Assembly: GCA_028277185.1 (NCBI GenBank)
Contig: JANQGQ010000044.1
Span: forward strand, 124,001 to 188,000
From: Woeseiaceae bacterium
GTDB lineage: Bacteria; Pseudomonadota; Gammaproteobacteria; Steroidobacterales; Woeseiaceae
Reading direction: 5' to 3'
DNA: 64,000 bases
Shown: positions 51,719 through 59,632 of the stretch, piece by piece
Position numbering within the stretch: position 1 is the stretch's first letter
How the letters are laid out: each line of letters opens with the position of its first letter
Program-made: the position numbers and the translations under genes
Notes under the pieces: model-generated
The model's input: the letters and a program-made list of their open reading frames with translations, nothing else
Told to the model about the DNA's origin: nothing
Databases searched by the model: none

Positions 51719-52558
51719 GTGCCGAAAACTGTTCTACCGTACTTTCTGGGTTTACCCGCGTGGGCCTTTCCCGGCTGGAAAGACCGCTACTTCACGGATG
51801 CGCCGTCACGGCTGGCAAGCTACGGGCGCGTGTTCAACTGCGTGGAGGGCAACACGACCTTCTACTCGACGCCCGCGCCCGGCACCGTCGCGCAATGGCG
51901 CGCCGCGGTCGACCCGCCGTTTCGTTTTTGCCTGAAGCTGCCGCGTGCGGTTACTCACGAACGGCGGCCGGACCTCAGGGAACTCGTCCGTTTTCTCGAC
52001 GTCGTTGCCGCGCTGGACGACTGCCTCGGACCGTGCCTCGTGCAGCTCCCGGCAAGCGTAGATCCGGTTGGCATCGAACGCCTGGAGCCCGTGTTCGAGG
52101 CCGTGGCCAGGCGCCATCGCATCGTACTGGAACTCCGGCATCCGGCCTTTTTCGCGGCCCCGGCTCTTGCCGAACCCTGGCTCGAGCGCTATGCAGCCGG
52201 CCGGGTCATGTTCGACGCGCGCCCGATCCACGAGGGCGACGCCGATCATCCGGACGTCCGCTCAGCGCGGCACGAGAAACCCGACGTGCCCGTGCTGGAT
52301 ACCGTCTACGGCGGGGTCGCGTTCGTGCGCCTGATACTGCATCCCGACCTGCCGTCGAACGGGCCGTATCTCGATTTCTGGGCCGACCGGGCCGCGGCCT
52401 GGATTGCCGCGGGCGACGAGGTCTACATGATGATTCACTGCCCGAACAACCAGCACTGCCCGCCGCTGGCGCTGGACTTCCACGAGCGGCTTCGTGCGCG
52501 GCTGTCGATGCCGGCACTGCCGGCGTGGCCGGTGCCGGAACAGAAGGGTCTGTTCTGA
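51719..52558 (+). CDS. DUF72 TIM-barrel protein
   Basis: This protein belongs to the YecE/DUF72 family (279 residues). Characteristic blocks are FLGLPAWAFPGWKDRYFTDAPSRLASYGRVFNCVEGNTTFYSTPAPGTVAQWR, FRFCLKLPRAVTHERR, CLVQLPASVDPVGIERLEPVFEAVARRHRIVLELRHPAFF and VYMMIHCPNNQHCPPLALDFHERLR. The biochemical function is not known; the family is a TIM barrel possibly tied to Fe-S or nucleotide metabolism. GTG 51719 (with AAGG upstream) gives VPKTVLPYFLGLPAWAF; an ATG at 51680 would add 13 residues from a duplicated flank. The region 51662-51735 holds two 25-bp imperfect direct repeats, the second covering this start. It is convergent with the HMG-CoA-synthase-like gene, 6 bp apart. Confidence 0.88.
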   Translation: MPKTVLPYFLGLPAWAFPGWKDRYFTDAPSRLASYGRVFNCVEGNTTFYSTPAPGTVAQWRAAVDPPFRFCLKLPRAVTHERRPDLRELVRFLDVVAALDDCLGPCLVQLPASVDPVGIERLEPVFEAVARRHRIVLELRHPAFFAAPALAEPWLERYAAGRVMFDARPIHEGDADHPDVRSARHEKPDVPVLDTVYGGVAFVRLILHPDLPSNGPYLDFWADRAAAWIAAGDEVYMMIHCPNNQHCPPLALDFHERLRARLSMPALPAWPVPEQKGLF

Positions 52559-52564
52559 GCTTCC

Positions 52565-54073
52565 CTAGCCGGCGCTTTCGACGTAACGGTAGTACTCGAT
52601 GCCGACGTCCTGGAAATGCCGCTCTTCGGCGCGGCCGACGCGCTCGATCACGAACTCGTCAGCGGGGACGTACTCGAGACCCGAAACCCGGCGTCCGTCG
52701 TGCAGCGCTTCGTACTGCTGCTGCGTCAGATCGACGGCACCCTGCATCGCCTCGTCGAAAGCGATACGTCCGGCGGCGGCCTGCCAGCCTTCCTCGACAA
52801 AGAACGGAATGACCTCGGCGGCATCGCCGCTGCCATAGCCCATGGTCAGGAGTTCGTCCCCGGCAAGCTCGCGGCCGTCGGCCAGCGCTTCCTCGAGTCC
52901 GGCGGCAAGCCAGGCCGGGAGGGCCGCCGTGTAGAGATTGCCCAGGTCGCGGATTGCGTGGCTGCCCAGCGCGAGCTTGCTCAGCACGTCGCGCCCGAAG
53001 TCGGGCGACGCTCTGAAAGCCTGCAGCGTCGCCATCGTCAGCGGATAGGCGTCGTGGTTCAGTGCTTCGGGCTTCGCGTAGTCGCTGATATCGATGACCT
53101 TCGCCATTTCCCCGAGCAGTTCCCCGGTGTCGACGCCAGCGGTTTCGGCATAGCCCGCGAGCGTGCCGCGGTCTTCGTCCGAGCCCTGGCCCAGCGCGAA
53201 CAGCCAGGCGACCGCCCAGCCGTTTTCCGGCATGCGCCGGTACGGCCGGTGCATGAAGACGTTCGAGAGCGAACGCAGATAACTGCTCGGTTCGAGCCCG
53301 CGTTTCACGTACATGTCGTCGAGCGCATGCAGCGTTTCGTCGATGTAGCAGGTCGTCGAGTACTTGCCGTTGAAGACCGGAAAGTCCTGAATGTGGTGGC
53401 TTTCGCTGCGGTCCTGGCCGCAGAACCTGAGCATCGGTTTGCGGAAGTCCATGATCCGGTAGTCCGAAGCGGAACCGGAGCCGGCGAGGTCGATCGTGGC
53501 CAGCGTCGGATCCTGCTCGAGGAGCATCGCGACGGCTCCCGCACCCTGAGTGGGTTCGCCGGTGCTGCCGCGCGCATACTCCGCGATGTCGGCGCAGACG
53601 ACGATCGCTTTCTTTCCCGAGCCGTCGAGCGCGAGGAAGCGCAGCGCTCCCTTCATCGCATACACGCCGCCGAGACAGGCGTGCTTGAACTCCGGCACTT
53701 CGCAGTTTCTGGCGATCGGCGGGCGGCCGCTTGCCACGAGCGCGCGGTCGATCATGCCCTTGATGATGATTGCGCCGGCCGAGTTGTCCGTGCTCGATTC
53801 CGTCCCGAGCCCGAGGAAGCCGATCTCGGCCGGGTCGAGATCGTACTGGTCGATCATCCGCATTACGGCCGTCGCGGCCATCGTGTACACGCTCTGACTC
53901 GGGCCGCGCAGCCTGAAACTGTTGCCGACGACGTTCGAGATCTTCGCCCATGGCGTGTCCGTCCAGTCGCACCAGTCTTCGAGCTTGACGCGGAACGGCG
54001 GCATGTAGACGGCCAGGCCGCTGAGCCCGATACGGGTCTGCCCCGACGACGATCTGTGGCTTGTTGTAGTCAC
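52565..54073 (-). CDS. HMG-CoA-synthase-like thiolase-fold enzyme, last gene of the bchG operon
   Basis: This 502-residue member of the hydroxymethylglutaryl-CoA synthase family retains all three catalytic residues by motif: Glu92 in GLGTESSTDNSAG, Cys133 in PEFKHACLGGVYAMKGAL and His275 in NVFMHRPYRRMPENG. HMG-CoA synthase condenses acetyl-CoA with acetoacetyl-CoA in the mevalonate pathway. Related enzymes add beta-branches in polyketides. GTG 54073 follows a GGGGG ribosome site and is 23 bp after tspO, so it is probably on the bchG-bchP transcript. It is about 50-100 residues longer than standard HMGS. In Rhodobacter the slot after bchP is taken by idi, another isoprenoid gene, which suggests a role in precursor supply for phytol or geranylgeraniol and carotenoids. 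No other mevalonate genes are in the window. Confidence 0.82.
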   Translation of the reverse strand: MTTTSHRSSSGQTRIGLSGLAVYMPPFRVKLEDWCDWTDTPWAKISNVVGNSFRLRGPSQSVYTMAATAVMRMIDQYDLDPAEIGFLGLGTESSTDNSAGAIIIKGMIDRALVASGRPPIARNCEVPEFKHACLGGVYAMKGALRFLALDGSGKKAIVVCADIAEYARGSTGEPTQGAGAVAMLLEQDPTLATIDLAGSGSASDYRIMDFRKPMLRFCGQDRSESHHIQDFPVFNGKYSTTCYIDETLHALDDMYVKRGLEPSSYLRSLSNVFMHRPYRRMPENGWAVAWLFALGQGSDEDRGTLAGYAETAGVDTGELLGEMAKVIDISDYAKPEALNHDAYPLTMATLQAFRASPDFGRDVLSKLALGSHAIRDLGNLYTAALPAWLAAGLEEALADGRELAGDELLTMGYGSGDAAEVIPFFVEEGWQAAAGRIAFDEAMQGAVDLTQQQYEALHDGRRVSGLEYVPADEFVIERVGRAEERHFQDVGIEYYRYVESAG

Positions 54074-54096
54074 GCTGAAAGCCCCCTTTTCTTCTT

Positions 54097-54582
54097 CTAA
54101 GCGAACGGCCGGTTCAGCCGGACGATAGTCATGTTGAGTATCGCGGCAAACGACACCCAGGCAATGTACGGTAGCAAGAGCCACCCGGCGCGCGGATCCA
54201 GGCTCCCGCAGATCGCGATCAGAGCGACGATCGACAGCCAGAACGCCGCCACTTCCACGAGCGCCCAGTCGGGGCGCCGCAGGCGGAAAAACAGCAGGCT
54301 CCACGCTACGTTGAGAACCGCGTTGACCGCGAATGCCGCGGCGACGAGCGGGCGTGCGCGGTCGCCGCCGGCCATCCACGCCAGCACGCCGGCCGTCGCG
54401 GTCAGCACGAAGATCAGCGTCCACGCCGGCCCGAAGGCCCAGTCGGGCGGCTGCCACGGCGGCTTTTCGAGCGAGTAGTACCAGTCGCCGATGTCGGTGA
54501 GCACGGCGCCGAGCACCGCGACGACGATCGCGCTTCCGGCCGCGACGCCGATGACGAGCAGTCTGTCGTCCGATGTCGCCAC
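54097..54582 (-). CDS. tspO: TspO/MBR-family membrane protein
   Basis: This is a 161-residue protein with five membrane helices. The Trp/Pro-rich signature EKPPWQPPDWAFGPAWTLIFVLTATAGVLAW lies at about residues 38-70, then AVNAVLNVAWSLLFFRLRRPDWALVEV and LLLPYIAWVSFAAILNMTIVRLN. In Rhodobacter sphaeroides TspO sits in the outer membrane, binds porphyrins and modulates photosynthesis gene expression. Here it is embedded in the bch operon: GTG 54582 overlaps the bchP stop (TAGTG), so the two are coupled. The position suggests tetrapyrrole or oxygen-linked control. Confidence 0.93.
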   Translation of the reverse strand: MATSDDRLLVIGVAAGSAIVVAVLGAVLTDIGDWYYSLEKPPWQPPDWAFGPAWTLIFVLTATAGVLAWMAGGDRARPLVAAAFAVNAVLNVAWSLLFFRLRRPDWALVEVAAFWLSIVALIAICGSLDPRAGWLLLPYIAWVSFAAILNMTIVRLNRPFA

Positions 54583-55763
54583 TAGCGCGGATTCAAGCCG
54601 ACGAGATGCGCCAGATCCTTGAAGAAGATCCGGACGTGGGCCGCGGGCTTCGCCCGGACGAGCTTCTTGTTCATGTACGCTTCCCAGGTGAGCCGCTGCA
54701 CGTCCGGGTCGCGGCAGATCTCGACGAACTTCTCGCGGCGCTTGTCGTTCGTGTACCAGTAGTACTGCATGATGCCGAGAATGAAGAACACCCAGCGGTG
54801 CGAAGCCATGAAGTCCTTGCGGACATTGGCCAGCGCCCGGGCGTTGCCGTGTTCCACGAATTCCGCCACGGCTTTTGCGGCCGATCGTCCGCTGGACATC
54901 GCGTAATAGATGCCTTCGCCCGACGATGGCGCGACGGCGCCGGCGGCGTCGCCGACGAGCACGACGTCGCGGCCGTTGTCCCAGCGCTTCAGCGGTTTCA
55001 GCGGCAGGGGCGCGCCTTCGCGGCGGACGATGGCATTGTCGTCGAGGCGCGAGTTGTCGCGCATGATCTTGACGGCGTTGCGCAGCGAAAAGCCCTTGAC
55101 CGCCGACCCGGCGCCGACGCTCGTGCACTCGCCGTGCGGAAACACCCAGCCGTAGAAGTCCGGCGAAACCTTGCCCTGGTAGTAGACGTCGCAGCGCTCC
55201 GGATCGAACCACGGCGTCTTGCCGTTGGGTGAGCGCACGATCTCGTGGTAAGCGAACACGTGCTTCATCGTTTCCTGGTGGCTCATGGCCTGCTTCCGGA
55301 CCTTCGAGGCCGCGCCGTCGGCGCCGATGACCGCGCGCACCCGGGTCTTTTCGACCGTTGCGTTCTTGCCTCCGGGCTTGTAGCGCACCGCAAGCTGTCC
55401 GCCGGGACCGCGCTCGAGGCTCTCGAACTGGCCTTCGACGTAATGCGCTCCGGCGTCGGCGGCCCGTTCCCGAAGCCAGCCGTCGAAGCTGCCGCGGTCC
55501 ACCATGCCGACGAAGCCGCCGATGTCCATGTCGACCTCGGCGTTGGACGGCGACACCATGCGTGCCGTCGTGACCTTGGCTTCGAGCCGCGACTCGGGAA
55601 CGTCGAACTCGCGCAGCAGGATCGGCGGAACCGCGCCGCCGCAGGGCTTGATGCGACCGTTCTTGTCGAGAAGCAGCACGGACAGGCCGCGCTGTGCCAG
55701 TTCGTGCGCGGCAGTGGCCCCCGAGGGACCGCCGCCGATTATTGCTACATCTGCATGTTTCAT
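54582..55763 (-). CDS. bchP: geranylgeranyl diphosphate reductase / bacteriochlorophyll geranylgeranyl reductase
   Basis: BchP reduces the geranylgeranyl tail of bacteriochlorophyll to phytyl. The 393-residue flavoprotein starts MKHADVAIIGGGPSGATAAHELAQRGLSVLLLDKN (FAD dinucleotide fold) and shows PCGGAVPPILLREFDVPE, VDRGSFDGWLRERAADAGAHYVEG, VIGADGAASKVRKQ, VYYQGKVSPDFYGWVFPHGECTSVGAG and VLVGDAAGAVAPSSGEGIYYAMSSGR. The C-terminal YMNKKLVRAKP is typical. It lies 11 bp after the BCD transporter and overlaps tspO. Its substrate (geranylgeraniol-bacteriochlorophyll) is made by bchG two genes upstream. Confidence 0.96.
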   Translation of the reverse strand: MKHADVAIIGGGPSGATAAHELAQRGLSVLLLDKNGRIKPCGGAVPPILLREFDVPESRLEAKVTTARMVSPSNAEVDMDIGGFVGMVDRGSFDGWLRERAADAGAHYVEGQFESLERGPGGQLAVRYKPGGKNATVEKTRVRAVIGADGAASKVRKQAMSHQETMKHVFAYHEIVRSPNGKTPWFDPERCDVYYQGKVSPDFYGWVFPHGECTSVGAGSAVKGFSLRNAVKIMRDNSRLDDNAIVRREGAPLPLKPLKRWDNGRDVVLVGDAAGAVAPSSGEGIYYAMSSGRSAAKAVAEFVEHGNARALANVRKDFMASHRWVFFILGIMQYYWYTNDKRREKFVEICRDPDVQRLTWEAYMNKKLVRAKPAAHVRIFFKDLAHLVGLNPR

Positions 55764-55774
55764 TGAGTTCAGCC

Positions 55775-57103
55775 TCAGGTTGCTTCGGCCCGAAGGGCAG
55801 GTTCCGCGGAAGCCGCGTCCGGCTGCTCTGCCCGCGAGGACAGACGCAGCGCCAACACGACCGCAGCCGCGAACAGCAGGCCCTGGGCGACGAAGACGAG
55901 TGAATAGGCGTTGAGCACGGAGCCGGTGAGCCAGCGGATCAGATCGACCGCGCTCGTGCCGAGAATCCCCCCGAGGCCGAACGCGATTGCCTGCGCCGCG
56001 CCCCAGATACCCATGCGAACGCCGTCGCGTTTGGCCGTGCCTTGTGAGACCAGGCCCATCATTGCGCTGATGGCGGCGACCGCGAACGCGCCGTTGGCGA
56101 TGCCGAGCAGGAAGACGTTGCCGTAGAGCGGCCAGTCGCTGCCTACGAAGCCCGCGATCGCGAGCCCCATCAGCAGGGTGGCCGATCCAATGCAGCCGCC
56201 GACGACGAAGGTGCGCATGAACCGCTGCCGCGACAGGCCCGCGCGCGTACCGAGGAACGCCACCATGAGCATGCCGACCAGCACGCCGGCATGCTGCAGC
56301 CCACCGAGCTGTGTCGATTGTCCGGGGGTCAGCGCGAAAATGGCGCCGGCGAAAGGTTCGAGGACGAGGTCCTGCGCGCTGTATGCAAGCATCGAAATGA
56401 ACACGAACAGCGCGAAGTGCCGGGTGTGCTTTTCGGCAAGCACGTCAGCGAGTGCGCGGCGAAAGCCGATGTTGCCGCGGCTGTCGTAGGCCGGTGCCGC
56501 GGCGGGGCGTGTTTCGAGGCGCCACAGCGACAGCACGGTTACGGTGAGCGCGATGCCGGCGACCACGGCCGTGATGACGACCAGCCGCGCGTAAGTGAAC
56601 GGGTCGAGCACCGCGCCGACGGTGCCGGCGGTCACCGCGAAGCCGAGAATCATCATGATCCACGTGATGCTGGCTGCAGCGGCTCTGCGTTCGGGCGCGA
56701 CTTTGGCAGCAAGCAGCACCAACAGGCAGGTTCCGCTGGCACCGACGCCCATGCCGATCATGACGAATGCCACGAGGGCAAGCGCGATACCGGCCGCCGG
56801 CGACGTGGCCATCCAGGCTGTGGCGACAGAGGCGGCAATCGCGCCCGCACCGAGCAGCGCCATGCCGCCGATGATCCAGGGCGTGCGCCGCTGTCCTTTG
56901 TCCGAGCCGTGACCGAAGCGCGGCCGCGAAATCTGCACAAAGTAATGAATCGCGACGAGAATGCCGGGCAGCATGGCGGGCAATGCCAGCTCGACGACCA
57001 TGACCCGGTTCAGCGTCGACGTCGTGAGAACGACGATCGAGCCGAGCGACGTCTGGACCAGCCCGAGGCGGACGATGCCCCACCAGCCGAGTCCGGCGCT
57101 CAT
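55775..57103 (-). CDS. BCD-family MFS transporter (PucC/LhaA-like, between bchG and bchP)
   Basis: This 442-residue twelve-helix protein belongs to the bacteriochlorophyll delivery family. ATG 57103 gives MSAGLGWWGIVRLGLVQTSLGSIVVLTTSTLNRVMVVELALPAMLPGILVAIHYFVQISRPRFGHGSDKGQRRTPWIIGG; S-T-L-N-R-V-M and R-P-x-x-G-H-x-S-D are signature motifs of PucC, LhaA and Orf428. Its place between bchG and bchP matches Orf428 of Rhodobacter, whose exact role (pigment or light-harvesting assembly in the inner membrane) is not settled. It overlaps the bchG stop by 4 bp and is 11 bp before bchP. The frame extends upstream inside bchG but is not conserved there. Confidence 0.93.
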   Translation of the reverse strand: MSAGLGWWGIVRLGLVQTSLGSIVVLTTSTLNRVMVVELALPAMLPGILVAIHYFVQISRPRFGHGSDKGQRRTPWIIGGMALLGAGAIAASVATAWMATSPAAGIALALVAFVMIGMGVGASGTCLLVLLAAKVAPERRAAAASITWIMMILGFAVTAGTVGAVLDPFTYARLVVITAVVAGIALTVTVLSLWRLETRPAAAPAYDSRGNIGFRRALADVLAEKHTRHFALFVFISMLAYSAQDLVLEPFAGAIFALTPGQSTQLGGLQHAGVLVGMLMVAFLGTRAGLSRQRFMRTFVVGGCIGSATLLMGLAIAGFVGSDWPLYGNVFLLGIANGAFAVAAISAMMGLVSQGTAKRDGVRMGIWGAAQAIAFGLGGILGTSAVDLIRWLTGSVLNAYSLVFVAQGLLFAAAVVLALRLSSRAEQPDAASAEPALRAEAT

Positions 57104-58008
57104 GCCGCGACCACGCTGCGAACGCCGACGGCGCTCGCCATCATGCCCAGGACGTACAGCGTGACGCCGAGCGCGCTGTACCAGGTCGCCCGCTCGATCG
57201 GCGCCGCGAGGAACCGCCACATGAGTGCCGATTGCGCGACGACCAGGCCGCCGACCACGGCCGCGGCTACCGGTAGTTGCCATGCAACGAGGAGGCCGAT
57301 GACGGCAAGCTGCGGCAGCAGCATCACGATGCAGGCGACCCGGGCGGCGCGTTCGGCGCCGAGCTGCACGGGCAGCGTCCGCACCCCGAGCTGCGTGTCG
57401 CCGTCGATTGCCTTGAAATCGTTGAGGGTCATGATGCCGTGCGCGCCGAGGCCGTAGAGCAGCGCCAGCGCGATGATCGGGCCGGGCGGCAGGCCGCCGA
57501 TCACGGCGGCCGCGGCCGTGAACCACGGCAGGCTCTCGTAGCACAGGCCGACCGCTCCGTTGCCGTACCAGCCGTTTTGCTTGAGTCGGAACGGCGGCGC
57601 GCTGTAGGCCCAGGCCAGCGCGACGCCGACGACCGTCGCGACGAATACCCAGAGTCCGAGCAGGGCGCCCACGGCCAGAGACAAGGCCGACCAGACAATC
57701 GCGAAGTACAGCGCATTGCGGCCGGGTACGCGGCCGGAGGGTACCGGCCGGCCGGGCTCGTTGATGGCGTCGACGTGGCGGTCGAACCAGTCATTGACGA
57801 TCTGACTGGCGCCGCACACGAGCGGGCCGGCCAGGAGAATCCCGGCCAGCGCAAACGGCCAGCGATCCGGCAATGACTGACCGGACGAAACGACGCCGCA
57901 GACGAAGGCCCACATGGGCGGAAACCAGGTGATCGGCTTCAGGAGTTCCAGGTAGGCGGTCCAGGCCGGACGCTCCGCTGGCAGTACGCTCGCAGTTGCA
58001 CGTCCCAT
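57100..58008 (-). CDS. bchG: bacteriochlorophyll synthase
   Basis: BchG esterifies bacteriochlorophyllide with geranylgeranyl diphosphate at the membrane. The 302-residue UbiA-superfamily prenyltransferase has YLELLKPITWFPPMWAFVCG near the start. The first Asp-rich site is NDWFDRHVDAINEPGRPVPSG and the second is LNDFKAIDGDTQLGVRTLPVQLG, where the D-F-K-x-x-x-G-D arrangement is diagnostic of chlorophyll synthases. GYSAPP appears as YSAPPFRLKQNGWYGN. Nine hydrophobic segments are visible. ATG 58008 is the only start before the conserved core. The predicted promoter is so close that the mRNA may be leaderless. It heads the operon bchG-BCD transporter-bchP-tspO-HMGS-like. Confidence 0.96.
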   Translation of the reverse strand: MGRATASVLPAERPAWTAYLELLKPITWFPPMWAFVCGVVSSGQSLPDRWPFALAGILLAGPLVCGASQIVNDWFDRHVDAINEPGRPVPSGRVPGRNALYFAIVWSALSLAVGALLGLWVFVATVVGVALAWAYSAPPFRLKQNGWYGNGAVGLCYESLPWFTAAAAVIGGLPPGPIIALALLYGLGAHGIMTLNDFKAIDGDTQLGVRTLPVQLGAERAARVACIVMLLPQLAVIGLLVAWQLPVAAAVVGGLVVAQSALMWRFLAAPIERATWYSALGVTLYVLGMMASAVGVRSVVAA

Positions 58009-58014
58009 ACCGTG

Positions 58015-58056
58015 ACAATAATACTTGACACCTTAAGGCGTCAATTAAAAATTACA
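58015..58056 (-). promoter_or_regulatory. bchG promoter with PpsR-type and palindromic operator (predicted)
   Basis: In the minus direction, TTGACG (plus 58039-58044) serves as the -35 and TATTGT (plus 58015-58020, 18-bp spacer) or TATTAT (58018-58023, 15 bp) as the -10. A TGT-N12-ACG element (plus 58039-58056) overlaps the -35; the PpsR/CrtJ consensus is TGT-N12-ACA. A 20-bp near-perfect palindrome, TTGACACCTTAAGGCGTCAA, lies at 58025-58044 across the -35 and spacer. It is 145 bp from the ppsR stop. Assignment is by eye. Confidence 0.6.
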
Positions 58057-58152
58057 CCTATCCGTTGCGGAAAGTGACTACGGGAGACGCTGAAACGCGG
58101 CAGGCGGCCGCGCGAGGCGGCCCGGTGGGTATGTCTCAGGCCCGATCGGGGG

Positions 58153-59553
58153 CTATTCAGGCTCAGTATCGCTGCTGTCGCCGATCCCGTAACGTCGGAG
58201 TTTTACGTACAGGCTCTGCCGGCTCAAACCGAGCATCTCCGCGGCGGACGCGCGGCTCTGATCGGACATCTTGAGCGCGGCTTCGATGCACATGCGCTCG
58301 ATGATGTCGGTGGTCTCGCGAACGAGTTCTTTTAGCGGCACGCGGCCGACGAGTTCGGTCATTTCCTTGAGCGAGTGCGGCAGCCGCGTTTCCTCGCCGG
58401 CCGCGGGCTGCGCCTTCGCAAGGCGGCGACGGATCACGAAACCGAAGCACGGATCGTCGCTGTCCAGCGCCGAAACGGCCGAGAGTTCCACATCGAGCGG
58501 GTCGCCGAACTCGGGGTACAGCGTCGTATCGTAATGCCGGATCTCGGTGCGGTCGCGCAGGTTGCGGAGGAGCAGCGCGACGTCGACGCCGCTGCGGCCG
58601 AGCCAGCGATCCAAAGGCTGCCTGAGGACCTGCAGCTCGGTGGCCAGCGAGGCGAACTTGAGGAAGGCCTGGTTCGCGGCGCGGATCAGGCCATCGGGGT
58701 CGGTGACCACGAACGCATCGGGCGCCCGGTTGATGATCTCGAGAGTCTGACTCGAGAAGCTGTCGTCGACCGAGTGCTCGGCGGCGCGCATTCTGAGCAG
58801 AAACACGGGTCCGTCGTCACGTCGAATGAGTGCGGCGTTCAGGCGGACGGTCTGATCGTTGTGGCCGGTCTTGACGATCAGGTCTTCGGCGCCGCCGGCC
58901 GCGCGTACGCGGAGCAGGAGTTCTTCGATGGCATCGTTGCTGTTGTCGGTGAAGCCGCGCGGAAACGTGCGGTTGACGAGCTTGTTGGCGGGCACGTCCA
59001 GCAGGCGTCCGGCCGCGGGATTGGCTTCGACTATTTTTCGCGAGTCGGCGTCGACGAAGAGGATGCCCTCGGACGCCATCGAGAACAGCATCCGATAGCG
59101 AATCTCGGCCTGATGCAGCCGCGCGTAGTCGCGCTCGAGCGAATGCTGAACGTCGAGTAAGCGCTGTTGCAGCAGAGAGAGTTGTCTCAGGCTGCGGCCC
59201 AGCGCAATGTGCCGCCCGTGCTTGCCGACCTTGACGGTTTTCCAGTTGACCGGGAGATCGATGTCGCCGCCGGTCGGGTGGCTGAGCTGACGCCAGCGCT
59301 GCGAGTCGGCTGAACCGTTCAGCATCTCCTTGACTTTATTGACATTTTCAGAGGAGACGGTGTCTATCCAGCGACTCCCGATCCAGCTTTTCGCAAGCTT
59401 CAGGGTATTGTCGGTAGAGCCGAGCAGCACGTCCTCGACCATGCCGTCCCGGTCCAGGATCAGGCACACGTCATTGGACTCGAGCAATAGCGTTGCCGCT
59501 TCCCGCGTGGAGAGCGCGCCTGCCAGCGCCTCGGGTGACTCGAACTTTGTCAC
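58153..59553 (-). CDS. ppsR: PpsR/CrtJ photosynthesis repressor
   Basis: PpsR represses bch, crt and puc genes in oxygen or high light. The 466-residue protein has PAS domains at about residues 20-130, 150-255 (FSMASEGILFVDADSRKIVEANPAAGRLLDVPA) and 268-380 (IINRAPDAFVVTDPDGLIRAANQAFLKFA). A coiled-coil Q-linker lies between the first two. A Fis-type helix-turn-helix is at 425-456 (SRASAAEMLGLSRQSLYVKLRRYGI). Cys residues are at 30, 369 and 422 only. Cys422 aligns by eye with CrtJ Cys420, but the partner Cys249 of the PAS linker is absent. GTG 59553 has AGGGGAAG upstream. It follows aerR by 79 bp on the same strand. Confidence 0.95.
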   Translation of the reverse strand: MTKFESPEALAGALSTREAATLLLESNDVCLILDRDGMVEDVLLGSTDNTLKLAKSWIGSRWIDTVSSENVNKVKEMLNGSADSQRWRQLSHPTGGDIDLPVNWKTVKVGKHGRHIALGRSLRQLSLLQQRLLDVQHSLERDYARLHQAEIRYRMLFSMASEGILFVDADSRKIVEANPAAGRLLDVPANKLVNRTFPRGFTDNSNDAIEELLLRVRAAGGAEDLIVKTGHNDQTVRLNAALIRRDDGPVFLLRMRAAEHSVDDSFSSQTLEIINRAPDAFVVTDPDGLIRAANQAFLKFASLATELQVLRQPLDRWLGRSGVDVALLLRNLRDRTEIRHYDTTLYPEFGDPLDVELSAVSALDSDDPCFGFVIRRRLAKAQPAAGEETRLPHSLKEMTELVGRVPLKELVRETTDIIERMCIEAALKMSDQSRASAAEMLGLSRQSLYVKLRRYGIGDSSDTEPE

Positions 59554-59574
59554 GAAAGTCTGCTTCCCCTCACC

Positions 59575-59602
59575 CCGGGCGCCGCCGTCAAGGGCGGCCC
59601 GG
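59575..59602 (-). other. stem-loop in the aerR-ppsR gap
   Basis: A GC-rich hairpin (CCGGGC-GCCGCC / GGCGGCCCGG with one bulge, 6-nt loop) lies between the aerR stop and the ppsR start. There is no T-run. It could damp read-through from aerR to ppsR or be a processing site. By-eye prediction. Confidence 0.4.
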
Positions 59603-59632
59603 CGCGAATCTCGTAACCGCTAATTGTTGCCG

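Noticed and set aside
54074..54457. N-terminal extension of the HMG-CoA-synthase-like frame up to 54457
   Set aside because: It reads through the coding region of tspO in another frame with Arg-rich sequence; GTG 54073 with GGGGG upstream is a better start.
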